Origin: an uncultured Lachnospiraceae bacterium | GTDB lineage: Bacteria; Bacillota; Clostridia; Lachnospirales; Lachnospiraceae | DNA: 12,561 nucleotides | Reading direction: 5' to 3' | Assembly: GCA_902796375.1 (NCBI GenBank) | Contig: CADBOW010000058.1 | Span: 1-12,561, forward strand | Shown: positions 1 to 5,748 of the stretch, piece by piece | Layout of the letters: each line of letters begins with the position of its first letter | How positions within the stretch are numbered: position 1 is the first letter of the stretch | Notes under the pieces: model-generated | Database searches by the model: none | Seen by the model: only the letters and a program-made list of their open reading frames with translations | Told to the model about the DNA's origin: nothing | Program-made: the position numbers and the translations under genes

Positions 1-72
1 GCCTCCGCCTTCTCTGCAGTGGTCGCCTCCGCCTTCCCTGCTGTGGTCGCCTCCGCCTTCTTTGCGGTGGAT
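1..72 (-). repeat. 24-bp tandem repeat inside the lipoprotein gene
   Basis: Three adjacent 24-bp copies (1-24, 25-48, 49-72) each begin gcctccgccttc on the plus strand. The third copy is the most diverged. In the coding frame each copy adds eight residues (KAEATTAx), forming a flexible spacer after the lipobox. The array touches the window edge, so its full copy number is unknown. Confidence 0.85.
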
Positions 73-266
73 GCCTCTACGGGGGAAACCGTCGGTGTGG
101 CGGTCTTCTGTTCCTCCTTTATGATCTGCGCCTGCATTGCATTCTCTACCGCATTTGTCGACTCCAGCTTACTGTTTCCGCTGTTTCCTCCGCTTCCGCA
201 GCCGGCTGTCATGGCCAGGGTCAGAAGCCAGGGAATCACAGCTGTAAAACGTCTTCCTTTTTTCAT
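1..266 (-). CDS. Secreted lipoprotein, N-terminal part (gene cut by window edge)
   Basis: The 88 visible codons begin MKKGRRF, followed by a hydrophobic stretch and a lipobox-like TAGC with the lipidated cysteine at residue 23. This is a typical type II signal peptide, so the protein should be anchored to the outer face of the membrane. After a Gly/Ser/Asn linker comes a polar segment (residues about 33-54, containing NAVENAMQAQ) and then a low-complexity Lys/Ala/Glu/Thr spacer built from 8-residue repeats. The start at 266 is chosen because AGGAGG lies 9 nt upstream; that site is formed by the last two Arg codons of the permease gene, so the two genes are translationally linked. The sequence after the lipobox does not look like the N-terminus of a classical ZnuA-type binding protein. 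From memory, similar lipoproteins sit next to zinc-type ABC transporters in Lachnospiraceae, so a metal-uptake role is possible. The functional domain lies outside the window. Confidence 0.8.
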   Translation of the reverse strand, partial: MKKGRRFTAVIPWLLTLAMTAGCGSGGNSGNSKLESTNAVENAMQAQIIKEEQKTATPTVSPVEASTAKKAEATTAGKAEATTAEKAE

Positions 267-272
267 TTCACA

Positions 273-1130
273 TTACCTCCTGAGAACCTTCCCCAATATC
301 ATGCAGATCCCATAAACCGCAAGATCCACGGAAACGATGGTCGCTCCCACCGGGGTGGAGAAAAGAATCGAGATCAGCATACCCAGCAATGCCGCAAAAA
401 GCGATATTGCAGCAGACAGGCTCACAACGCCCCGGAAGGTATGCATCAGCCGCATGGCCGAAAGGGCCGGGAAGATCACCAGTGCCGAGATCAGAAGGGA
501 TCCCACCAGATTCATTCCCAGAACGATGATCACTGCAATGATGACGGCAATGATCAGGTTATATGCCCGGGCAGGCATTCCCGTCGCCCGAACGAAGTTT
601 TCATCAAATGTAACGGCGAAGATCCGGTTATACAGAAATACAAATAACAGGATCACCACTCCGGATAATACAATACTGATCACCACATCACTTGTGGTAA
701 GGGTCAGGATGGATGTGGAGCCGAACAGCGTGGTACACACATCACCAGATACATTTCCCGACTTGGAGGGGAAAATGTTCATGATCATATATCCCAGTGC
801 CAGGGCACTGACGGATACCATGGCGATGGCCGCGTCCCCCTTCACCCGCGCCGTCTCTCCCGTCTGCAGCAGAAGGACCGCTGCCAGGATCGTCAGCGGC
901 ATGACCAGGATCATCTGGTTGGTCAGATTCAGAATCGTAGCAACCGCCATAACGCCAAATGCCACATGTGAAAGTCCGTCCCCTATGAAGGAGTACCGCT
1001 TCAGCACCAGTGTCACCCCCAGCAATGAGGAACAGAGCGCCACGAGGCATCCTACGATCAGTGCATAACGAACGAAGGGAAACTGCCAGTAATAACTGAG
1101 CTTCTCCCAGATTCCCATATCATCTGTCAT
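273..1130 (-). CDS. znuB: Metal ABC transporter permease, ABC-3 (ZnuB/MntB) family
   Basis: This is a 285-residue, very hydrophobic protein with about eight membrane helices, the usual length for the ABC-3 family of zinc/manganese/iron permeases. Family signatures seen are GDGLSHVAFG near residue 50, the probable ATPase-coupling loop region, and the late segment NLVGSLLISALVIFPALSAM around residues 205-225. It should form the membrane channel moved by the ATPase encoded just upstream. Its ATG overlaps the ATPase stop codon as ATGA, and GAGGAGG lies 7 nt before it, inside the ATPase gene, so translation is coupled. Metal specificity cannot be read from the sequence; the symbol marks the family, not proven zinc transport. 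It is followed by a lipoprotein gene rather than an obvious znuA. Confidence 0.92.
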   Translation of the reverse strand: MTDDMGIWEKLSYYWQFPFVRYALIVGCLVALCSSLLGVTLVLKRYSFIGDGLSHVAFGVMAVATILNLTNQMILVMPLTILAAVLLLQTGETARVKGDAAIAMVSVSALALGYMIMNIFPSKSGNVSGDVCTTLFGSTSILTLTTSDVVISIVLSGVVILLFVFLYNRIFAVTFDENFVRATGMPARAYNLIIAVIIAVIIVLGMNLVGSLLISALVIFPALSAMRLMHTFRGVVSLSAAISLFAALLGMLISILFSTPVGATIVSVDLAVYGICMILGKVLRR

Positions 1131-1876
1131 TTCGAAGCCTCCTCTCCGGCCTTCGCCTTCCCGGTATGCTTCGATCCTCCGGTGGTTTTCCCGAAGATCT
1201 TCCAGGCATCGGATTCCTTATACTCCTCCGTGGTACCGAAGAACATCTGCTCTCCCCCCAGATGAAGGATATGCGATGCATACCTGGTTGCCATTTCTAT
1301 ATCATGGGAGATCATGATCACCGTCACGCCCTCCTGATTCAGCTTACGGATCAGCTGGTACATTTCCGCTGTCACCTTCGGATCAAGACCGCTCACCGGC
1401 TCATCCAGAAGCAGCAGCTTCTCCGTAGCCACCAGTGCTCTCGACAGCAGAACCCGCTGCTGCTGTCCTCCGGACAGATTCCGGTAGCACTCGTCCTTCA
1501 GGTCCCAGATTCCCAGCCGGCGCATGGATTTCTCCGCCCGCAGCTTATCCTCCTTGCGGTAAAACAGACGGAAGCCCAGATTGGACAGATTCCCCGACAT
1601 GACGATCTCATAGACCGATGCCGGAAAATCCTTCTGTACCACGGTCTGCTGGGGCAGATACCCCAGATTCTTCCGGGTGATCCCGTCCCCGTATTCCACG
1701 CTGCCACCCATAGGATGGTTCAGTTTTAAAATGGTTTTCATCAATGTGGATTTCCCTGCACCGTTCTCGCCGACGATGCACAGATAATCCCCTTCTCCCA
1801 CGGAGAAACTGATTCCCTCTGTAACCACTCGTCCGTCATAACCCAGAACAAGGTCCTTACATGTAATATATGCCAA
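1127..1876 (-). CDS. znuC: Metal ABC transporter ATP-binding protein (ZnuC-like)
   Basis: This 249-residue ABC ATPase powers the neighbouring permease. It shows the complete nucleotide-binding set: Walker A GENGAGKST (36-44), a Q-loop at QQ (76-77), signature LSGGQQQR (134-141), Walker B LLLLDEP (154-160) and the switch histidine in MISHD (H191). The C-terminus is a short Lys/Gly/Glu-rich tail. The start is TTG at 1876: it gives MAYITCKDLV, which aligns with the usual start of this family, and AAAGGA lies 7 nt upstream; no in-frame ATG fits. The gene follows the Glu/Pro-rich microORF by 28 nt and overlaps the permease by 4 nt, so it belongs to the same transcription unit. Zinc, manganese or iron could be the substrate; zinc is the commonest for this subgroup. 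Confidence 0.93.
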   Translation of the reverse strand: MAYITCKDLVLGYDGRVVTEGISFSVGEGDYLCIVGENGAGKSTLMKTILKLNHPMGGSVEYGDGITRKNLGYLPQQTVVQKDFPASVYEIVMSGNLSNLGFRLFYRKEDKLRAEKSMRRLGIWDLKDECYRNLSGGQQQRVLLSRALVATEKLLLLDEPVSGLDPKVTAEMYQLIRKLNQEGVTVIMISHDIEMATRYASHILHLGGEQMFFGTTEEYKESDAWKIFGKTTGGSKHTGKAKAGEEASK

Positions 1877-1904
1877 CGTTCTGTCCTTTCTTTCCGAACC
1901 CTAC

Positions 1905-2036
1905 TTACTGTTTCTCTCCGGAATCCCGTTTCGCATCCGGTTCCGACTTCGGCTCCGTCTCCGGTTCCAACTTCGGTTCCGTCTCCGATTCCGGTTCCGA
2001 CTTCGACTCCGTCTCCGGTTCCAACTTCGGTTCCAT
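1905..2036 (-). CDS. Small Glu/Pro/Lys-rich ORF (43 aa), tentative
   Basis: This is a 43-codon frame, ATG at 2036 to TAA at 1905, between the HD hydrolase and the transporter ATPase. The peptide is about one third Glu, with regular Pro, Ser, Thr and Lys, and no hydrophobic core, so it would be disordered. Residues 2-17 and 20-35 are near copies (EPKLEPETE in both). The frame is closed by a TGA six codons before the ATG, so it is not a simple extension of the HD gene, and it is out of frame with the ATPase. GAGGAG at the end of the HD gene lies 11 nt before the ATG, and GGGAG directly abuts it, so initiation is plausible but not strong. It may be a real microprotein, a decayed tail of the HD protein, or expanded non-coding repeat DNA. 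I do not recognise a family. Confidence 0.4.
   Translation of the reverse strand: MEPKLEPETESKSEPESETEPKLEPETEPKSEPDAKRDSGEKQ
1932..2033 (-). repeat. Two 48-bp near-identical repeats built from GA(A/G)-CCG-like hexamers
   Basis: Copies lie at 1986-2033 and 1932-1979, separated by 6 bp. Inside each, short units such as GGAACCGAAGT and GGAACCGGAGACGG recur, so the whole tract looks like a slipped-strand expansion of a 6-bp motif. All unit lengths are multiples of three, so the microORF frame is kept. The opposite strand reads as a Ser/Gly/Asp repeat, which I regard as a by-product. Confidence 0.8.
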
Positions 2037-2044
2037 CTCCCGTC

Positions 2045-2476
2045 TTACTCCTCAGTCAGGATCCGCACCGCCTCGGAATACTTCCGATACCGCTGCTCAT
2101 CCTTCTCGCCGAATTTCTCCAGCCGGGTCCGGTCCATATTATGTGCCAGATCCGCCAGCTTCACTGCCTTCGCCACGGGATTCGGCCGGATCCGTCGTAT
2201 GTATTCAAAATAATCTTCATCTCCGGTTCTTGTCAGAAGCACAACCGCTTCCACCTGTGTGTCGGTGAAGCCCGCCTCCCGAAGATCCTCCTCCGTATGA
2301 TCGGAGTCCTCCAGCACATCATGAAGCAGTGCCACGACACAGGTATCCTCCGTCTGCATCTGTTCCGCCACGTGTAAGGGATGCAGAATATAAGGAATCC
2401 CCGCCCTGTCAAACTGTCCTTCATGTGCCTGAAAAGCATATAGGATTGCTTTTTTTGTCATTTCCGAATATATCAT
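2045..2476 (-). CDS. Small HD-domain hydrolase, SpoT/MESH1-like (possible (p)ppGpp hydrolase)
   Basis: This 143-residue single-domain protein is the typical size of free-standing RelA/SpoT-type HD domains. The metal and catalytic pattern of this family is present: H32 in ILHPLH, H52-D53 with the following ED in ALLHDVLED (49-57), and D109 in KLADLAHN (106-113). These match the His/HD/Asp manganese site of SpoT and MESH1 hydrolases, which remove the 3' pyrophosphate from (p)ppGpp. No synthetase, TGS or ACT domain is attached. The actual substrate is not proven; related small HD proteins may act on other nucleotides. The ATG at 2476 has GGAGG only 4 nt upstream, a little close; Met6 would be too far from it. 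It is the first gene after the promoter at 2528-2556, and the microORF and transporter follow without a visible terminator. Confidence 0.85.
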   Translation of the reverse strand: MIYSEMTKKAILYAFQAHEGQFDRAGIPYILHPLHVAEQMQTEDTCVVALLHDVLEDSDHTEEDLREAGFTDTQVEAVVLLTRTGDEDYFEYIRRIRPNPVAKAVKLADLAHNMDRTRLEKFGEKDEQRYRKYSEAVRILTEE

Positions 2477-2527
2477 ATTTCCTCCAAAAACCGGTATGCC
2501 CTGTCCTGCTGATATTCCATCCCTACT

Positions 2528-2556
2528 ATTTTACGCACATTCCTCCGGAAATGCAA
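2528..2556 (-). promoter_or_regulatory. Probable sigma-A promoter for the HD-hydrolase/metal transporter operon
   Basis: Reading the minus strand, TTGCAT (2556-2551) is followed by a 17-bp spacer and TAAAAT (2533-2528). Transcription should start near 2521, giving a leader of about 45 nt. A TTGACT just upstream on the same strand lies 22 bp from the -10 and is too far to pair with it. Confidence 0.6.
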
Positions 2557-2575
2557 GTCAAAGCCCCCACATAAC

Positions 2576-2604
2576 TTGACTTTTGTCCATGAAATCATTA
2601 TGAT
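2576..2604 (+). promoter_or_regulatory. Strong sigma-A promoter for trpS
   Basis: TTGACT (2576-2581), a 17-bp spacer and TATGAT (2599-2604) give a near-consensus promoter; transcription should start near 2611. This excludes an in-frame TTG at 2610 as the trpS start and leaves a leader of about 62 nt, too short for a T-box riboswitch. The -35 boxes of this promoter and of the divergent one are only about 20 bp apart. Confidence 0.8.
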
Positions 2605-2615
2605 GTTTATTGTGT

Positions 2616-2644
2616 CCGAAGCGCCGTTTTCCATGCTTCGGCAT
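2616..2644 (+). promoter_or_regulatory. Leader hairpins at the 5' end of the trpS mRNA
   Basis: CCGAAGC (2616-2622) and GCTTCGG (2635-2641) form a perfect 7-bp stem with a 12-nt loop right after the predicted transcription start. An alternative, mutually exclusive hairpin is ATGC (2633-2636), UUCG loop, GCAT (2641-2644), with the very stable C(UUCG)G closing. Neither is followed by a U-tract, so this is not a classical attenuator. It may protect the 5' end or have no function. Confidence 0.45.
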
Positions 2645-2672
2645 CATATCAGAACAGAGAAAGAGGTTTCTT

Positions 2673-3761
2673 ATGAAGAAGATTATTCTGACGGGCGACC
2701 GTCCTACCGGTAAACTGCATCTCGGACATTACGTAGGTTCTCTGAGACGCCGCGTAGAGCTGCAGAACTCCGGCGAATTTGATGACATTTTCATCATGAT
2801 CGCAGATGCACAGGCACTGACTGACAACTTCGACAATCCGGACAAGATCCGTGACAATATCATCGAGGTTGCTCTGGATTATCTTTCTGCAGGGCTTGAC
2901 CCGTCCAAGGTTCATATCTTTATTCAGTCACAGCTCACAGCGCTGACCGAGCTTACATTTTACTATATGAACCTGGTTACCGTATCCCGACTGGAGCGGA
3001 ATCCTACCGTGAAGGCCGAGATCCAGCTTCGCAATTTCGAAACCAGCATTCCTGCCGGTTTCTTCACCTATCCTGTCAGCCAGACATCCGATATCACTGC
3101 ATTTAAGGCAACGGTGGTTCCGGTTGGCGAGGATCAGCTTCCCATGATCGAGCAGGCCCGGGAGATCGTCCGGAAGTTCAACTCCCTTTATGGCGATACC
3201 CTTGTGGAGCCCTCGGCTCTGATTCCCGAGAATTCCGTCTGCTCCCGTCTTCCGGGCACGGACGGCAAGGCAAAGATGAGCAAATCCCTGGGGAACTGCA
3301 TCTACCTCTCCGATCCTCCGGCCGAGGTGAAGAAGAAGGTCATGAGCATGTTTACCGATCCGGGGCACCTGAGGATCGAGGATCCGGGCAAAATCGAGGG
3401 AAATACGGTATTCACCTATCTGGATGCATTCTGCAAGGATTCCGACTTCGAGAAGTTCTGCCCGGACTATAAGAATCTGGATGAAATGAAGGACCACTAC
3501 CGCCGTGGCGGACTGGGCGATGTGAAGGTGAAGAAGTTCCTGTTAAATGTACTGAATCAGGAGCTGGAACCCATTCGTGCCCGCCGGGCCGAGCTGGAGA
3601 AGAACATTCCCGCCGTCTATGAGATCCTGAAGGAGGGAACTGACGCAGCAAGAAAGGCCGCTGATGCAACACTTGCTGAGGTAAGAGCCGCCATGCGGAT
3701 CAACTATTTCGAGGATACCGACCTGATCGAAAGCCAGCAGGCACGCTTCAATCAGAAGTAA
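2673..3761 (+). CDS. trpS: Tryptophan--tRNA ligase
   Basis: This 362-residue cytoplasmic class Ic synthetase charges tRNA-Trp with tryptophan using ATP. The N-terminus MKKIILTGDRPTGKLHLGHY carries the HIGH-type ATP motif as HLGH (16-19), and the second signature KMSKS is intact at 201-205 (GKAKMSKSLGN). Other family blocks are IMIADAQALTDN (41-52), RNPTVKAE and VPVGEDQLPM (149-158), where the ATP- and Trp-binding pocket is built. Length is normal or slightly long for bacterial TrpRS. The start at 2673 is chosen because GAAAGAGG lies about 6 nt upstream and the protein then starts exactly at the conserved block; the longer frame from 2610 would start at the transcription start itself. No T-box leader is present. 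The alpha/beta hydrolase follows after 14 bp and is probably co-transcribed. Confidence 0.97.
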   Translation: MKKIILTGDRPTGKLHLGHYVGSLRRRVELQNSGEFDDIFIMIADAQALTDNFDNPDKIRDNIIEVALDYLSAGLDPSKVHIFIQSQLTALTELTFYYMNLVTVSRLERNPTVKAEIQLRNFETSIPAGFFTYPVSQTSDITAFKATVVPVGEDQLPMIEQAREIVRKFNSLYGDTLVEPSALIPENSVCSRLPGTDGKAKMSKSLGNCIYLSDPPAEVKKKVMSMFTDPGHLRIEDPGKIEGNTVFTYLDAFCKDSDFEKFCPDYKNLDEMKDHYRRGGLGDVKVKKFLLNVLNQELEPIRARRAELEKNIPAVYEILKEGTDAARKAADATLAEVRAAMRINYFEDTDLIESQQARFNQK

Positions 3762-3775
3762 TCGGAGGTTCATAT

Positions 3776-4720
3776 ATGAAACAGCATTTTACATTTCCCT
3801 CTGCGGACCGTGAAACGAAGATCCATGCCATCCTCTGGACAGACGAAACAAAGCAGCCCAGAGCCGTGGTCCAGCTGATCCATGGTATGGTTGAATACAT
3901 CGACCGCTATGATGATTTTGCAAAATATCTGGCATCCCAGGGCTTTGCCGTAGTGGGGCACGACCATCTGGGACACGGACAGTCCGTAACAAGCGAGGAG
4001 AAGCTGGGCTACATCGCGCCCAGACGTCCCGCAAATGTCCTTCTGCAGGATATTCATCGTCTCCGTGTCTGCATGGAAACGAAGTTTCAGGGACTGCCCT
4101 ATTTCATGCTGGGGCACAGCATGGGCTCCTATCTGCTTCGCCGCTATCTCTCATCCCAGGGTGACGGGCTGGCAGGCGCCATCATCATGGGAACCGGGCA
4201 GGAGCCGGATGCAGCCACCACCGCCGGCCTCGTTCTGGTTCGTTCCCTGGCCAAATCCCACGGATGGGATTACCGCAGCGTGAAGGTCCTGAACCTGACC
4301 TATAACTCCAACTACAAAAAATATGATCTGACCGGCGAGGACATTTCCAACAGCTGGCTTACGAAGGATGAAGAGATCGTGAAGAAATACTACTCCGACC
4401 CGCTCTGTACCTTCCTTTTCACATTGAACGCCTTCGAAGCTCTGTTCTCCACCGTGCTGTTTACCAATCAGAAGAAGAATATCATGGCCATCCCGGATAC
4501 GCTTCCCCTGCTTCTGGTATCCGGAGCGGAGGATCCGGTGGGCGCCCTTGGAAAAGGCGTAAAGAAGGTCTACGACAAATACGTGAAGTCAGGCATCAAG
4601 GATGTCACCTGCAAGCTGTTCGACGGTGACCGTCATGAGATCCTGAATGAGACGGATCGGGCAGATGTCTATGCCTATATTCAGGAATGGCTGGAGACCC
4701 ATTTAACGGAAGAAGCGTAA
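3776..4720 (+). CDS. Alpha/beta hydrolase, monoacylglycerol lipase-like (serine hydrolase)
   Basis: This 314-residue protein has the full alpha/beta-hydrolase plan of the Hydrolase_4 group (lysophospholipase and monoacylglycerol lipase-like proteins). Visible elements are the oxyanion strand-turn LIHGMVEY (34-41), the motif GHDHLGHGQS (61-70) typical of this subgroup, the nucleophile elbow GHSMGS with Ser115, a probable acid Asp253 in SGAEDPVG and the catalytic His287 in GDRHEIL. There is no signal peptide or membrane segment, so it should act in the cytoplasm, probably on lipid or other short esters; the substrate cannot be read. GGAGG lies 7 nt before the ATG. It follows trpS by 14 bp and is followed by a long hairpin, so the two form an operon, although no functional link to tryptophan charging is apparent. 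Confidence 0.9.
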   Translation: MKQHFTFPSADRETKIHAILWTDETKQPRAVVQLIHGMVEYIDRYDDFAKYLASQGFAVVGHDHLGHGQSVTSEEKLGYIAPRRPANVLLQDIHRLRVCMETKFQGLPYFMLGHSMGSYLLRRYLSSQGDGLAGAIIMGTGQEPDAATTAGLVLVRSLAKSHGWDYRSVKVLNLTYNSNYKKYDLTGEDISNSWLTKDEEIVKKYYSDPLCTFLFTLNAFEALFSTVLFTNQKKNIMAIPDTLPLLLVSGAEDPVGALGKGVKKVYDKYVKSGIKDVTCKLFDGDRHEILNETDRADVYAYIQEWLETHLTEEA

Positions 4721-4732
4721 ATATTGGATTCT

Positions 4733-4785
4733 ACAGGAAGAAGAGGCTCTCGTACGGAATTTCGTACGAAAGCCTCTTCTTCTGT
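4733..4785. terminator. Long hairpin between convergent operons, probable bidirectional terminator
   Basis: AAGAAGAGGC (4738-4747) pairs with GCCTCTTCTT (4772-4781); the stem extends inward, with one mismatch, through TCGTACG/CGTACGA around a 6-nt loop, and outward through ACAG/CTGT with a one-base bulge. The total is over 20 bp. It lies 13 bp after the hydrolase stop and 20 bp before the DegV stop. The plus side has a weak T-rich tail (CTGTTTC) and the minus side none, so termination may rely on stem strength or the hairpin may be an RNA end protector. Confidence 0.7.
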
Positions 4786-4804
4786 TTCGGATCCTGTATG
4801 TGGA

Positions 4805-5689
4805 TCAGTCTTCTCTCTTCTTACCCCAGAAGAACAGCGCTACAGTACCCGGGCCTGTATGTGCTCCCACCGTGGCACCGATGGGGAAAAGCTGAACTCC
4901 CCCGTCGATCTTCGGGAATGTATCCTCCACCATCTTTTTCATCTCTTCTCCCGCCTCAGGATCAGACTGGGATACAAAGCATTTTCCGCTGTACTCGACT
5001 CCGCCGTCTGCCAGCTCGACCATCTTTTCCAGCTGGCGCTTCAGAACCTTCTTCTTGGTCCGGATCTTCTCCCGGGGGATCAGGCGTCCCTTGAAATCCA
5101 CATTCAGAAGCGGGCAGATGGAAAGCACCTGACCCACGAAGCCTGCCGTCTTGGATACACGTCCGCCCCGGATATAGAAGGTGAGATCCGTGGAGAAGAA
5201 CCAGTGGACCACATTCAGCTTGTGCTCCTCGGTCCATGCCGCCAGTTCCTCCACAGGCATTCCTTCATCTCTCTTGTCTGCTATACCTTCCATCAGCAAT
5301 CCGTAACCGGAGGATGCCGCCAGTGAATCGATCACATAAATCTTCCTGTCCGGGAACTGATCCCGCAGCTGCTTCGCCGCCAGTACGGCCGCATTATAGG
5401 TTCCGGAGATACCTGTGGACAGTGTGCAGTGAAGCACATCCTTCCCTTCCTCCAGAAACGACCGGAAATGATCGATATATTCGGACAGGGCCACCTGGGA
5501 GGTCTTGGCCTCCTCCCCTGCCAGCATTCGTTCATACAGCTCCTGGGGTTTCATGGTCTGCCAGAGGTCGTCCTTATACTCTACCCCGTTCAGACTGAAT
5601 GTAAAACAGATATACTTCAGGTCTCTTTTCTTCATCCATTCCGGAGAAAGATCCGCCGCCGATTCACAACTAACAACATAATCTGCCAT
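4805..5689 (-). CDS. DegV family protein (fatty-acid binding, FakB-like)
   Basis: This 294-residue cytoplasmic protein is of the DegV/FakB family, whose members bind a single fatty acid and, with the kinase FakA, feed exogenous fatty acids into phospholipids. Family marks are TSQ at 63-65 and STGISGTY at 91-98 (carboxylate-binding regions), DSLAASSGYG at 121-130, YIRGGRVSK at 172-180 and the C-terminal IGATVGAHTGPGTVAL at 270-285, where the conserved His lies. No FakA gene is in the window. GGAG is 8 nt before the ATG. It is the last gene of the asnB-fprA-degV unit; the 59-bp gap before it has no terminator and only a weak possible promoter (TTGCCC, 16 bp, TATATC). Ligand and partner remain unknown. 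Confidence 0.93.
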   Translation of the reverse strand: MADYVVSCESAADLSPEWMKKRDLKYICFTFSLNGVEYKDDLWQTMKPQELYERMLAGEEAKTSQVALSEYIDHFRSFLEEGKDVLHCTLSTGISGTYNAAVLAAKQLRDQFPDRKIYVIDSLAASSGYGLLMEGIADKRDEGMPVEELAAWTEEHKLNVVHWFFSTDLTFYIRGGRVSKTAGFVGQVLSICPLLNVDFKGRLIPREKIRTKKKVLKRQLEKMVELADGGVEYSGKCFVSQSDPEAGEEMKKMVEDTFPKIDGGVQLFPIGATVGAHTGPGTVALFFWGKKRED

Positions 5690-5748
5690 AAATGGTACTC
5701 CTTCTAAAACTTCTATTCCGATATATATGGATCAGGGTTCGGGGCAAT

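Noticed and set aside
337..1068. 243-codon plus-strand frame
   Set aside because: Antisense to the ABC-3 permease; no domain or start signal.
1870..2268. Plus-strand frame rich in Ser-Gly-Ser-Asp repeats, resembling a surface SD-repeat protein
   Set aside because: It has no signal peptide or ribosome site, runs into the antisense of the conserved HD gene, and its repeats are the complement of the hexamer tract.
2610..2672. TTG start extending TrpRS by 21 residues
   Set aside because: It coincides with the predicted transcription start, has no ribosome site, and the extension is not part of the conserved family start.
2477..2672. T-box riboswitch controlling trpS
   Set aside because: The promoter lies at 2576-2604 and leaves only about 62 nt of leader, with no T-box sequence or antiterminator and terminator pair.
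5690..5748. Separate promoter for degV (TTGCCC, 16 bp, TATATC)
   Set aside because: The match to consensus and the spacing are weak and could be chance; read-through from fprA explains expression.
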